A stretch of 64,000 nucleotides of DNA from JAEUOS01 sp046160545 (GTDB lineage: Bacteria > Pseudomonadota > Gammaproteobacteria > Burkholderiales > JAEUOS01), in the NCBI GenBank assembly GCA_046160545.1, contig JBJXGS010000252.1, forward strand, positions 26,900-90,899, written 5' to 3'. The position numbers and the translations under genes were made by a program. The notes beneath the pieces were generated by a model. It saw only the letters and a program-made list of their open reading frames with translations. It did no database searches and was not told the origin of the DNA. Numbering within the stretch: position 1 is the stretch's first letter; the number at the start of each line of letters is the position of its first letter. Shown here in pieces: positions 18,197 through 27,065 of the stretch.

Positions 18197-19480
18197 TCAG
18201 GCCGTGCCGGATCCCACGAAAGGTCTGGCCACAGCATCAAAGAGCGCCGCCATCTGGCCGGTCCTTGCTCGCCGGGATGCTCCTGCAGCTGCGCTCGCGC
18301 TCGCCACTGGCGCAGTGCCCGCGCGGACCGCCGCCAGAAAACTTGGCAGGAGCTTCTCGATTTCCTCGGCGGATTCGAGCTTGGCGATCGTGTCGATCCC
18401 GGCATCGCGCAGCAATGCAGCGGTATCGCCCGCATGATCCGCAATGCCAAGCACAGGACGGCCGGCCCGCAGGTATTCGTAGGCCTTGGCCGGAATCTGG
18501 TCATTGCAACCTTCGTCCTGCATCAGCAGGAGCGCGTCGACAGTAAGCATCTCCGCAAGTGCATCTCGATATGGCACGGGCGGCGCGAGCTCTATGAAGC
18601 CCCCTACTCCATGCCGGTTGGCCAACACGGCGATATGTTCGTCGTTGGCCGAGGCACGAAAGCGCAGGCACAGGTCGGCAGGACTCAAGACTCCCGATCC
18701 GGCCAGCCGTGCCAGCGCGGTAAACAAAGCCGTGGGGTCGCGCTCCTGGGGATAAAGAATGCCCGAATGCAGAAGCGTCAGGCGCGCCCCGGACCGAGAC
18801 CGAGTCGCAGCCTTTGCCGCCTGCGCAAAGCTCTCCTCGTCGTAGCCGTTCTCCACCAACGCCATGCGCGGGGCGGCTTCAGGATAGCGGGCACGATAAG
18901 TGCGCAACGCACCGGGCGTAGTGAATACGCAGCGCTTCGCTTCAATGGCAGCGCGTTCTTCGATGCGCTTGAATTCGCGCCAGGTCGCCGGATCCGCAGG
19001 GTAGCCGTCCTGTGCCATCGGATCGCGAAAATCGGCGATCCAGGGTAGCCTGCTGCGGCGCGCCAGTTCTGCGCCGATCAGATGTGCCGTCGCGAACGGA
19101 TAGGTCGACCAGATCACCTCTGGCGCGAACTCCCGGATCATGCGCATGCCCTGACGAACTCCATCGAATCGCCAGCTGACCCAGCGGTCGGGGCGTGCCG
19201 TGAAGGCGAAGTATCGGCCGCGCCAGGCCAGATGCCGTGCGGCATCCAGCGCAAATGCGCGTCGCACCACGGTATGCGGCGGTACATCGGCAAGCAGGTC
19301 TTCCGCCACCCGCACGTAGGCCCGCGGGTGGGTCGTCAGAACCAACGCCTCCCAGCCGAACTCCGGAAGTTGCTGAACCAGGCGCAAGGTGCGCTGAATG
19401 CCGCTACTGCCGGCCAGTGGCGGAAAATGATAGGCGATCAGGAGCGCGCGACGCATGTGGCCGGGTGCGAGGGTGATCAT
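18197..19480 (-). CDS. GT4 family glycosyltransferase
   Basis: A 427-residue GT-B fold enzyme. The N-terminal Rossmann half opens with RALLIAYHFPPLAGSSGIQR, a characteristic start for GT4-like transferases in exopolysaccharide clusters. The C-terminal half has the donor site region, including a QDEGCNDQIPAKAYEYLRAGRP stretch with the E-x7-E-like pattern. It transfers a nucleotide-activated sugar on the cytoplasmic face. ATG 19480 overlaps the stop of the exosortase hydrolase 1 gene as ATGA, supporting translational coupling; an internal ATG at 19456 is the alternative start. Its sugar specificity cannot be assigned. Confidence 0.82.
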   Translation of the reverse strand: MITLAPGHMRRALLIAYHFPPLAGSSGIQRTLRLVQQLPEFGWEALVLTTHPRAYVRVAEDLLADVPPHTVVRRAFALDAARHLAWRGRYFAFTARPDRWVSWRFDGVRQGMRMIREFAPEVIWSTYPFATAHLIGAELARRSRLPWIADFRDPMAQDGYPADPATWREFKRIEERAAIEAKRCVFTTPGALRTYRARYPEAAPRMALVENGYDEESFAQAAKAATRSRSGARLTLLHSGILYPQERDPTALFTALARLAGSGVLSPADLCLRFRASANDEHIAVLANRHGVGGFIELAPPVPYRDALAEMLTVDALLLMQDEGCNDQIPAKAYEYLRAGRPVLGIADHAGDTAALLRDAGIDTIAKLESAEEIEKLLPSFLAAVRAGTAPVASASAAAGASRRARTGQMAALFDAVARPFVGSGTA

Positions 19481-20334
19481 CGATGCGCGGCAGTGCCATT
19501 GAGCCAGTCGAGCGTGGCACGCTCGACCGCATCACGCCACACCGCCGTGGAAAACGTGTGGTCCGAATCGGACAGATCGATGCGCGCAACCTTCGGGTCT
19601 TCGATCAACCCGGTCCAGGTCACCTCGTTCGCAGCACAATCGAGGAACTCGCGGGCGGTAAAGTCACGCCCGCTCAGTACCAGCAGGATGCGCCCTCCGT
19701 ACCCCTTCATCGCCTGCGCCATGCGTTCGCGGAATCCATGCTGCGGAACATGCGCCGGACGAGCGATGGCAAGCCGGATCTTGTTGAACAATTCGGCAAG
19801 CGCGCCCGCAATGTTCACTCTTCCGGAGACAAGCTTGGCCCAAAACTCCCGCGACAGCAGTCGCTGACCGTAGTAGTGCTTCACCTCGGTGCGCGCCAGC
19901 GACGCGGCCGATCGCACCCACGGATTGAGAAGGCAGAGTGCATCGACCCGCGGATTCCGTTCATCGGCAACGTACATCAGGGCTGCAGACGCACCATCGC
20001 AAAGGCCCCACAAGGCGATCTGTTCAACGCCGGGGCAGGCCAGCCGCAATCCCTGCACGGCAGCACTGATATCTGGATTCAAGGCTTCAAAGCCCGGGAA
20101 CTCCCCTTCCGCATCACCCATGCCGCGCACATCGAATCGCAGCACGGCGATTCCGGATGTTGCCAGGTGACGGGCAAGCAGCACGAACTGGCGGTGGCTT
20201 CCAACGCGATACTGAGGCCCGCCTACCACCACGATGAGCGCGCGGCGCGCGGGCTGCAACGGACGCGCGAGAATTCCGACCAGACGTTCACCCTCAACCT
20301 CGAGCAGCAGGGCTTCTTCAATGTATCCGCTCAC
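19477..20334 (-). CDS. Exosortase A system-associated hydrolase 1
   Basis: A 285-residue cytoplasmic alpha/beta-hydrolase fold protein matching the hydrolase 1 family found only beside exosortase A. Visible features are the oxyanion strand VVVGGPQYRVGSHRQF, the FDVRGMGDAEG motif, and a nucleophile elbow WGLCDGASAA in which the usual Ser is replaced by Cys112. A late SDSDHTFS segment gives Asp/His candidates. It may act as a thioesterase or acyltransferase on an ACP-bound intermediate, given the neighbouring ACP, ligase and decarboxylase genes; that role is inference. Coupled by ATGA overlaps on both sides with hydrolase 2 and the GT4 gene. Confidence 0.85.
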   Translation of the reverse strand: MSGYIEEALLLEVEGERLVGILARPLQPARRALIVVVGGPQYRVGSHRQFVLLARHLATSGIAVLRFDVRGMGDAEGEFPGFEALNPDISAAVQGLRLACPGVEQIALWGLCDGASAALMYVADERNPRVDALCLLNPWVRSAASLARTEVKHYYGQRLLSREFWAKLVSGRVNIAGALAELFNKIRLAIARPAHVPQHGFRERMAQAMKGYGGRILLVLSGRDFTAREFLDCAANEVTWTGLIEDPKVARIDLSDSDHTFSTAVWRDAVERATLDWLNGTAAHR

Positions 20335-21179
20335 GCTGCCGCTCCCAGGAGTTCGATCGTGCCGGCGACCAGCCCGGGGGCGTCTTCGATCTCCTGCGTC
20401 TGCCAGAACGACGGTCCGGAAACCGCAAAGGCGTCGACCTGCCAGCCGGCAGCGCGCCAGGCATCGACCGAACGCTGGCTGGCGGGCGACAAAGCCGGCG
20501 ATTCAGCTCCTGAGACCTCAAACCAACCCAGGCTGGCCACACTCACAGCGGGGTCGCATTGCGCCGCCTGCAAGGCAGTTGCAAGCTCACCTGTCAAGGC
20601 ATATCCGGCGATCTCGACAGTGCCTCCTGCATCCAGAACACTGCGCGTCTCTTTGGCGAGATCCGCCCCGGAACCTTGTGCATCGAGCATTGCGCCGGCC
20701 ATCCTCAGGCGCAAGAACTGCTGCAGATGTTGCTTGCCGGAAACTACGGGCTGCCAGTAAAGCAGTTGCGCAGTTGACTCAAGCAATGGGAGCGCCGCAC
20801 TGGCGATGAGGCACCCCGCGCGCAGTCCCCAGATTCCAGTTGTTTGGCCGGTTTCTGCTGCCAGCCAGTTCACCGCGCCCACAGCATCCTCAACCCATGT
20901 TCGCCAGGTTGCGTCGCGGAACTCACCCTCGCTATCCCCGCATCCGAAGGCGTCCTGCGAGAGGACATGGTAGCCCGCTCGCGCCAGCGACCGGGCGCCC
21001 AGCGCAGCCATGCGCCGGGACTTGTTCATCTCTTCCGCAAACGGGTGCAGGTAAACGAACGAGCCGCGGACCGGCACATCCGGAGGAGGACTGTGCAGCA
21101 CGCAGAATAGTCTGCCGGACACCCCGTCACGGAAGAACGCCCGCAGGCCGCAGCGTGCGCGCCCTGCCTCAGGCTTCAA
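20331..21179 (-). CDS. Exosortase A system-associated hydrolase 2
   Basis: About 282 residues from a TTG start at 21179, which is preceded by CAGGG and overlaps the ACP stop by 11 bases; an ATG at 21233 would give 300 residues but starts inside the ACP core. The alpha/beta-hydrolase fold is seen in FVYLHPFAEEMNKSRR and FGCGDSEGEF. At the nucleophile elbow the sequence reads WGLRAGC, so no Ser, Cys or Asp nucleophile is present (Arg120). It belongs to the hydrolase 2 family of exosortase A loci. It may be a non-catalytic partner of hydrolase 1, or use a different chemistry. Its stop overlaps the hydrolase 1 start. Confidence 0.82.
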   Translation of the reverse strand: MKPEAGRARCGLRAFFRDGVSGRLFCVLHSPPPDVPVRGSFVYLHPFAEEMNKSRRMAALGARSLARAGYHVLSQDAFGCGDSEGEFRDATWRTWVEDAVGAVNWLAAETGQTTGIWGLRAGCLIASAALPLLESTAQLLYWQPVVSGKQHLQQFLRLRMAGAMLDAQGSGADLAKETRSVLDAGGTVEIAGYALTGELATALQAAQCDPAVSVASLGWFEVSGAESPALSPASQRSVDAWRAAGWQVDAFAVSGPSFWQTQEIEDAPGLVAGTIELLGAAA

Positions 21180-21420
21180 GCTTGCCCTGCACAAATGCGG
21201 TGAGCGTCCCGACTGTGGCAAAAACTCCGCCATCCATCTCGTCGTCCTCGATCACCACCCCGAACCGCTCTTCGATCAAGGTCAGCACCGATACCACCGC
21301 CATGGAATCCAGCTCCGGGATCGCGCCCAGCAGGGGCGAATCTCCGCTAAGGTCGGCCGCACGCGCTCCGAGGCGCAGAATCTCATCGAGTATTCGTACT
21401 ACTTCGCCAGCAACTTCCAC
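21169..21420 (-). CDS. Acyl carrier protein of the exosortase A acyl module
   Basis: About 83 residues: a helix-I segment (VVRILDEILRLG), then ELDSMAVVSVL containing the DSM phosphopantetheine attachment Ser, and acidic helices (IEERFGVVIEDDEMDG). GTG 21420 is chosen because AAAGGGGAAGCG provides a strong ribosome binding site; TTG at 21438 or 21447 are alternatives, and a longer frame to 21687 looks non-coding upstream. The protein should carry an acyl or aminoacyl thioester loaded by the divergently encoded AMP-forming ligase. It leads the minus-strand operon with hydrolases 1 and 2. The 276 bases between it and the GNAT gene form a divergent promoter region in which I saw no clear motif. 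Confidence 0.8.
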   Translation of the reverse strand: MEVAGEVVRILDEILRLGARAADLSGDSPLLGAIPELDSMAVVSVLTLIEERFGVVIEDDEMDGGVFATVGTLTAFVQGKLEA

Positions 21421-21696
21421 CGCTTCCCCTTTGGACAAAGATTGCAAACTCGATCTCTGCGAGCTTGGCGGATCGGCACCAACCCGGCACAATGTCGGGT
21501 GACCCGTAATGATACCCGCTCCCAAGGCGGGCCAATGAAGCGCGCGCATGCGCAATACCCCATTTTTCGGCGCTTCCCGATCGGTACGTTCGATGCCTGC
21601 ACGGCGATGCGAGGCGCGAACCTTCCACCCTCTCCAAGCAACAAATCCTGGACCGGAGATCGCCACTGCCGGCCGGTCATGGGCCAATGGAACAAG

Positions 21697-22848
21697 ATGC
21701 CGCTAGTACCCCTCCCGCGCGCTGACGACCCGGGTAATCCCGCGGAACTTGCCGGTCTGCCTTCCACGGCTGGCGATTTGAACTCCGCAGCCGATATCTT
21801 CCAGACCCTGGAGTGGTATGCGCTATTGGCGCGCACTGCCCTGCCGGATGGCCGGGACGCGGCGTTTCTGGCCGGTGACTTTTCCGGGGCTGCCGTTATT
21901 CCTTTGCTGCTTCCGGGTCAACACGGAATGCGCAGACTGGAATGGCTATCGAATTTCTACAGCCCCGCGGCCCTGCCGCTGCTGGCGCCAGCCGCTACCC
22001 TGGCGGCTGCGGCCATGCTGGCGGATGCCGCAAGCAGGGGTGAGGCGCGCGCCGACATCGTCGATCTTCGACCGATCGATCCCGAGGCGCCGTTCTTCAT
22101 GGCGACGATTGAGGAATTGCGCAAGTCGGGATTCTGGGTGGACCGGTATTTCTGCTTCGGCAACTGGTACCTCGAAGTCGGTGGCCGCAGTTTCGAAGAG
22201 TATTTCGCCACCCGTCCTTCGCAAATGCGCAACACCAGCCGCCGCGCTCGCAAGAAACTTGAAGCGCGCAACTTTGCGATCGATGTCATCAGATCTGACG
22301 GGTCCGCACTGGAAGAGGCAATTGGAGACTTCGAGCGGATTTACCTCCACAGCTGGCGTAACCGATCCGAACCCCATCCGGAATTCGTGCCTGAGCTATG
22401 TCGCTTGTGCGCTCGCGAAGGCTGGCTGCGCCTCGGAGTGCTGCGCTTGGACGGCCTCGCCGTTGCCGCACAGATCTGGATCGTCAAGGCTGGAGTCGCC
22501 TCGATTTTCAAGCTGGCCTACCTTGAGGAATATGGCAAGCAATCGGTCGGAACCGTCCTGACCACCGAACTGATGCGCCGGGCGATCGATGACGACAAGG
22601 TCGCAATTGTCGACTATCTCTCGGGCGACGACGCTTACAAACGTGACTGGATGACGCATCGGCGCGAACGTTACGGCATCATCGCGTTCAATCGCGCACG
22701 CCCGCGCGGGGTTGTTGCCGCGATACGACATTTTGGCGGGCGAGGATTACGCAGGCTCACAGCGCGCCTTGGAAACCGTTCCGAGGCTCCGCGACTGGCG
22801 ACCCAGCGTGGCGTGGCAGTGCATATTCCGGATAATTCAAAGGATTAA
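21697..22848 (+). CDS. GNAT / FemAB-like acyl- or aminoacyltransferase
   Basis: About 383 residues. The C-terminal half reads as a BioF2/GNAT-like transferase domain: QMRNTSRRARKKL, then GVLRLDGLAVAAQIWIV, FKLAYLEEYGKQSVGTVLT and VDYLSGDDAYKRDWM. The pattern is shared with FemAB-type peptidyl/aminoacyl transferases used in exosortase A loci. ATG 21697 is chosen because the domain begins about 35 residues later and upstream in-frame sequence is not protein-like; ATG 21679 and 21535 are alternatives. It may transfer an acyl or aminoacyl group from the ACP module onto a glycan precursor, which is inference. A second FemAB protein is at 38335-39420. Confidence 0.68.
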   Translation: MPLVPLPRADDPGNPAELAGLPSTAGDLNSAADIFQTLEWYALLARTALPDGRDAAFLAGDFSGAAVIPLLLPGQHGMRRLEWLSNFYSPAALPLLAPAATLAAAAMLADAASRGEARADIVDLRPIDPEAPFFMATIEELRKSGFWVDRYFCFGNWYLEVGGRSFEEYFATRPSQMRNTSRRARKKLEARNFAIDVIRSDGSALEEAIGDFERIYLHSWRNRSEPHPEFVPELCRLCAREGWLRLGVLRLDGLAVAAQIWIVKAGVASIFKLAYLEEYGKQSVGTVLTTELMRRAIDDDKVAIVDYLSGDDAYKRDWMTHRRERYGIIAFNRARPRGVVAAIRHFGGRGLRRLTARLGNRSEAPRLATQRGVAVHIPDNSKD

Positions 22849-22961
22849 AGGCCTGGCGCGGCCCTTAACATGGGGGTAGCCACATCGACTGGCGAATCCT
22901 GCTTCGCCGACCTGCCCCGCCGCCTGAACCGTCTTGTTTTTCACATCCAATCTTCTGCCGA

Positions 22962-24554
22962 ATGAAATACAACTCCTTGCTCCACGAACTGGTTCTCGAT
23001 TCCGCCGCAAGGCGTGCGGGACGGCAGGCGCTTGTGTACGGCAATGCGTCGATGGATTACGCCCAACTGGCGACGTCGATCAGTCAACTGGCCGGGGGTT
23101 TAAATTCCCTGGGTCTTGCGCGCGGCGAGAGGGTCGCCATCTATCTCGAGAAGCGCTTTGAAACCGTGATTGCGAGCTTCGGCGCGCCCGCCGCTGGCGG
23201 GGTCTTCGTGCCGCTTAATCCGCTCTTGAAAGCCGAACAGACCGGCTACATCATGCGCGACTGCAATGTGCGAGTCCTCATCACCTCGCCGGAACGGGCA
23301 GCCCTCCTGGCTGAAACCCTGACCCAATGCCCGGACCTGCGTCACGTGATTCTCGTGCCTGGGACCGGCGTGCCGCGCCTACCCATACCGGTGACCGGCT
23401 GGAACGATATGCTTGCCGCGCCAATGCGCGCCGGACATCGCGTCATCGACACCGACATCACGGCGATCCTCTATACCTCCGGAAGCACGGGGCGCCCCAA
23501 GGGTGTCGTGCTGTCCCATCGCAACATGGTAAGCGGCGCCCGATCAGTCGCGTCCTACCTGGAGAATCATGCCGAGGACACGCTCGTAGCTGCCTTGCCT
23601 CTGTCCTTCGACGCCGGATTCAGTCAGCTCACGACTGCGTTCGCGGTCGGTGCTCGCGTGGCCTTGGTCAATTATCTGCTGCCGCGCGATGTGCTCAACG
23701 TGATCGTGAAAGAAAAGGTCACGGGCCTCACAGCTGTACCACCGCTTTACATCCAGCTGGCGCAGATTGAGTGGCCGGCATCGGTCTGCCAGCACCTGCG
23801 CTACTTCGCAAACACGGGCGGGCGGATGCCACGCGAGACGCTCGATCGGCTGCGCGCCCGCCTGCCCGGCGTGGCTCCTTTTCTGATGTATGGCCTCACC
23901 GAGGCCTTTCGCTCGACCTACCTTTCCCCGAACGAGGTCGACCGGCGCCCGGATTCGATTGGCAAGGCGATACCAGGTGCGGAAATACTGGTGCTGCGCG
24001 AAGACGGCAGCGAATGCGCAGTTGACGAAGTCGGCGAACTCGTCCATCGCGGCGCACTGGTAGGGCAGGGATACTGGAACGATGCCGAAAAAACCGCCGA
24101 GCGCTACAAGCCGCTGCCCGCCGGCGTCGCGGCGCGGGAAGCCGGGCATGTGATCCCGGAGATTGCCGTGTTTTCAGGCGACAACGTGCGTCGTGACGCC
24201 GAGGGCTTTCTGTATTTTGTAGGTCGCCGCGACGAGATGATCAAGACTTCCGGCTACCGCGTCAGCCCGACCGAAGTCGAGGAGGTGGTTTACTCGACAG
24301 GACTGGTGGGTGAGTCTGCGGCTTTTGGTGTCGACCATCCGGCACTTGGCCAGGCCATCATCGTCATCGCCACTCCACCTCCCGGTGCAAGCCTTGAGCC
24401 CGAGGCATTGCTCTCGGCATGCCGCAACCGATTGCCGGCATACATGGTGCCGGCACGCATCGATATCCGGCCCGGGCCGCTGCCGCGCAATCCGAACGGC
24501 AAGATCGATCGCAAGACCTTGTCCCTCGAGTTTGCCCATCTCTACGGAGCATGA
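22962..24554 (+). CDS. Acyl-CoA ligase (AMP-forming), exosortase A system-associated
   Basis: A 530-residue adenylate-forming enzyme. It contains the P-loop-like YTSGSTGRPKGV motif (A3), YGLTEAF (A5), the YFVGRRDEMIKTSGYR hinge (A8) and the catalytic Lys in NGKIDRK (A10). All catalytic motifs are intact. It should activate a carboxylic or amino acid as an adenylate and pass it to CoA or to the ACP encoded divergently at 21169-21420. The family is restricted to exosortase A loci; the substrate is not known. A 113-base leader separates it from the GNAT gene; no strong Shine-Dalgarno is visible before ATG 22962. Confidence 0.9.
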   Translation: MKYNSLLHELVLDSAARRAGRQALVYGNASMDYAQLATSISQLAGGLNSLGLARGERVAIYLEKRFETVIASFGAPAAGGVFVPLNPLLKAEQTGYIMRDCNVRVLITSPERAALLAETLTQCPDLRHVILVPGTGVPRLPIPVTGWNDMLAAPMRAGHRVIDTDITAILYTSGSTGRPKGVVLSHRNMVSGARSVASYLENHAEDTLVAALPLSFDAGFSQLTTAFAVGARVALVNYLLPRDVLNVIVKEKVTGLTAVPPLYIQLAQIEWPASVCQHLRYFANTGGRMPRETLDRLRARLPGVAPFLMYGLTEAFRSTYLSPNEVDRRPDSIGKAIPGAEILVLREDGSECAVDEVGELVHRGALVGQGYWNDAEKTAERYKPLPAGVAAREAGHVIPEIAVFSGDNVRRDAEGFLYFVGRRDEMIKTSGYRVSPTEVEEVVYSTGLVGESAAFGVDHPALGQAIIVIATPPPGASLEPEALLSACRNRLPAYMVPARIDIRPGPLPRNPNGKIDRKTLSLEFAHLYGA

Positions 24555-25789
24555 CCTTGAAAGAAGCCCCGCGCCACGCGCCGATGCACCAGTTCGAGGT
24601 CCGCAACGACTGTCTCGTGGTGGGCGGAATCGACCTGCCGCGCCTGGCAGCGCGCGTCGGTCGCACGCCGTTTTATGCTTACGACAGAGCACTGCTGAAT
24701 CGTCGCGTCGCACAGTTGCGTTCGGCTTTGCCGCAGGGCATCAAGCTTCACTACGCGATGAAAGCGAACCCCATGCCGGCTTTGGTTTGCCACATGGCCG
24801 GCCTGGTCGATGGACTGGACGTGGCTTCGGCAGGCGAGTTGCGGGTCGCCCTTGATAGCGGCATGGATCCGCGCGAGGTGAGTTTCGCCGGGCCCGGCAA
24901 GCAGCGCGAAGAGTTACGACAGGCCGTTGCCGCCGGGGTCCTGCTCAATGTTGAGTCACCGCACGAGGCGCGCGTCCTTGCCGAGGTCTCGCGTGAACTG
25001 CCGCTACCTGCCCGTGTGGCGATCCGGGTCAATCCTGATTTCGAACTCAAACTCTCCGGAATGAAGATGGGCGGGGGGCCCAAGCAGTTCGGTGTCGACG
25101 CAGAAGCGGTCCCGGAACTTCTTGTAGAGGTCGGCCGCCTGGGCCTGGCCTTCGAAGGCTTTCACATCTATTCAGGCTCGCAGAATCTCAAGCCCGAATC
25201 GATCTGCGAAGCCCAGCAAAAGACCATCGAACTGGCGCTGCGACTGGCCGCAGCGGCGCCAGCACCGGTCCGTGTGCTCAACATCGGTGGCGGATTCGGA
25301 ATCCCGTACTTTCCCGGCGACCTGCCACTCGACCTGGGCCCGATTGGCGCCAATCTCGCTGCACTTTTGCCAAAGGTTCAGTCGGCCTTGCCAGGTGTCG
25401 AAGTCGTGATTGAACTGGGTCGCTATCTGGTCGGTGAGGCCGGTGTGTATGTGTCCCGCGTCATCGATCGAAAAATTTCACGCGGACAGGTTTTCTTGGT
25501 AGTCGACGGCGGCCTGCACCACAATCTGGCGGCATCGGGAAATTTTGGCCAGGTCATCCGCAAGAACTATCCCGCGGTTATCGGCAACCGTGTCGCCGGA
25601 GGCGTCCGGGAAGTTGTATCGGTGGTCGGTCCGCTCTGTACGCCGCTTGATCTCATGGCGGACCGCATGGAGCTGGCCTGTGCACAGCCAGGTGATCTGG
25701 TAGTCGTATTCCAGGCCGGTGCCTATGGACCAACAGCCAGCCCGGAGCGCTTTCTAGGACATCCCCCTTGTGTCGAGACCCTGGTTTGA
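24551..25789 (+). CDS. PLP-dependent decarboxylase, exosortase A system-associated
   Basis: A 412-residue fold-III PLP enzyme like diaminopimelate/ornithine decarboxylases. The PLP-binding Lys is in LHYAMKANP, the glycine loop is NIGGGFGIPYFPGD, and the active-site Cys is in GPLCTPLD. ATG 24551 overlaps the ligase stop as ATGA, so the two are translationally coupled. The exosortase A variant is thought to decarboxylate an amino acid, perhaps to give an amine for decoration of the glycan or protein; the substrate is unknown. It forms a module with the ligase, ACP, hydrolases and GNAT genes. Confidence 0.9.
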   Translation: MTLKEAPRHAPMHQFEVRNDCLVVGGIDLPRLAARVGRTPFYAYDRALLNRRVAQLRSALPQGIKLHYAMKANPMPALVCHMAGLVDGLDVASAGELRVALDSGMDPREVSFAGPGKQREELRQAVAAGVLLNVESPHEARVLAEVSRELPLPARVAIRVNPDFELKLSGMKMGGGPKQFGVDAEAVPELLVEVGRLGLAFEGFHIYSGSQNLKPESICEAQQKTIELALRLAAAAPAPVRVLNIGGGFGIPYFPGDLPLDLGPIGANLAALLPKVQSALPGVEVVIELGRYLVGEAGVYVSRVIDRKISRGQVFLVVDGGLHHNLAASGNFGQVIRKNYPAVIGNRVAGGVREVVSVVGPLCTPLDLMADRMELACAQPGDLVVVFQAGAYGPTASPERFLGHPPCVETLV

Positions 25790-26132
25790 ACCGGATTCGC
25801 CGGACCTTCGGACTCAGAGCTCGATTGCAGCTGCAGGAGCCGGGGCATACTCTTTGCCGCCTGTTCGTGACATCCAGGATGCGGAGCAACCGCGCGCAGG
25901 CGCTTCTCGGAATTTTGCGCCGACGGCGGCAAAGGCGATTCTCGGAGTTCGTCGACCGGGAAAAAGTACTGGGCGGGTGTTGAGTACCCGACCGGAATTA
26001 CGCACTTTCCGCCGCCAAAATCGCGCGCAGTATTCGCCCTACCGGTGGCTCCATAGGCATTTTGGTTTGGTTGCGCAAGCGATGCCTGACACGATGCCGG
26101 CAACCACAGTGCAGTAGACCTGAACTCTCCCA
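25790..26132. other. Non-coding gap (343 bases) before a GT2 gene
   Basis: No gene is supported here. Short open frames exist on both strands but overlap the flanking gene and have no family resemblance. I saw no hairpin followed by a T run and no convincing promoter elements. It may contain the promoter for the glycosyltransferase-flippase-methyltransferase unit that follows. Confidence 0.5.
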
Positions 26133-27065
26133 GTGCCCCGCTTCCCTGACAGCGACATCGCAGTCATCGTTCCGACCAACGCCGATCCTCGGCGCGCCGA
26201 ACTTTTGCGAGCAGCGGTAGGGAGTGTACTGACGCAAGACGGTGCCGGCGCCGAGCTCGTGGTCGTGATCAACGGTGGCACTGCTGATGCAGAACTGGTC
26301 GCGTGGCTGAACAGGCAGGAAGGCGTTCGCGTGATACGCCGAGCAGAGCCGAATGTCTCTCTCGCGCGCCACGCCGGCCTCATGGCAACCCTTTCGCCTT
26401 ACTACTGTTTTCTGGATGACGACGACGAATTGCTGCCAAACGCGCTCAAGCTTCGTTGCGATGCCCTAGCCGGTCATCCCGAAGCCGATGTTCTTGTCAG
26501 CGACGGCCTGGTTCGCTATCCGGAGGGCGAGCTGCCGAATTTTCGCGACGGCATGGCAGCGAAGATTCGCAGGGATCCTGGACTATCGTTCCTCGAACGC
26601 AACTGGTTTGATTCCCCTGCCGCGACGTTCCGACGTTCACGCATAGGGCCGGAGTACTTCTCTACCAACCGCCGCCACTATGAGTGGAGTCACCTCCTGC
26701 TTCGCCTGATCAGTGACACCCGCTGCATCGAAATACTGGATCAGCTCACTTATTTGAAGCGCGAGGACAACCCTCTCTCGGTCTCACGCAGTGATGAACA
26801 TCTGCTGCAGTTGCCCCACTTTCTCATTGAAGCTTTGAACCTGCCGCTACCGCCCGCCCTGCGAGCCGGTCTGCAACACAAACTCGTGCGCGCCTGGAAC
26901 GCCTGTGCGGTCCACCAACTTGGCGCGGGCCAACGACGCGAGGCCGTGAAGGCCCATTGGCAGTGCTTGCGCGCCGGGGGATGGTCTTATCTCGGTTTCA
27001 CGCGCCACCTCCTCTGGCGCGTCGCACGCTCACACACCGGCTCAAGCCCGAGGCAAGAAAAATGA
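26133..27065 (+). CDS. GT2 family glycosyltransferase
   Basis: A 310-residue glycosyltransferase starting at GTG 26133. The GT-A fold begins with IAVIVPTNADPRRAELL and contains the metal-binding acidic run FLDDDDELLP followed by a segment for acceptor binding. It is followed by a flippase gene with an ATGA overlap at 27062-27065, so it probably builds the repeat unit the flippase moves. The DDDD run is a variant of the usual DxD motif. The donor and acceptor are unknown. Confidence 0.78.
   Translation: MPRFPDSDIAVIVPTNADPRRAELLRAAVGSVLTQDGAGAELVVVINGGTADAELVAWLNRQEGVRVIRRAEPNVSLARHAGLMATLSPYYCFLDDDDELLPNALKLRCDALAGHPEADVLVSDGLVRYPEGELPNFRDGMAAKIRRDPGLSFLERNWFDSPAATFRRSRIGPEYFSTNRRHYEWSHLLLRLISDTRCIEILDQLTYLKREDNPLSVSRSDEHLLQLPHFLIEALNLPLPPALRAGLQHKLVRAWNACAVHQLGAGQRREAVKAHWQCLRAGGWSYLGFTRHLLWRVARSHTGSSPRQEK

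Noticed and set aside
22843..22868. Imperfect inverted repeat around the stop of the GNAT gene
   Set aside because: One mismatch in the stem and no T run; too weak for a terminator.
22891..22908. Hairpin GGCGAA-TCCTGC-TTCGCC in the leader of the acyl-CoA ligase gene
   Set aside because: No T run follows within useful distance; only a six-pair stem, so neither terminator nor riboswitch is supported.
25723..26103. Minus-strand frame of 126 codons in the gap before the GT2 gene
   Set aside because: Overlaps the 3-prime end of the decarboxylase gene and has no protein-like composition.
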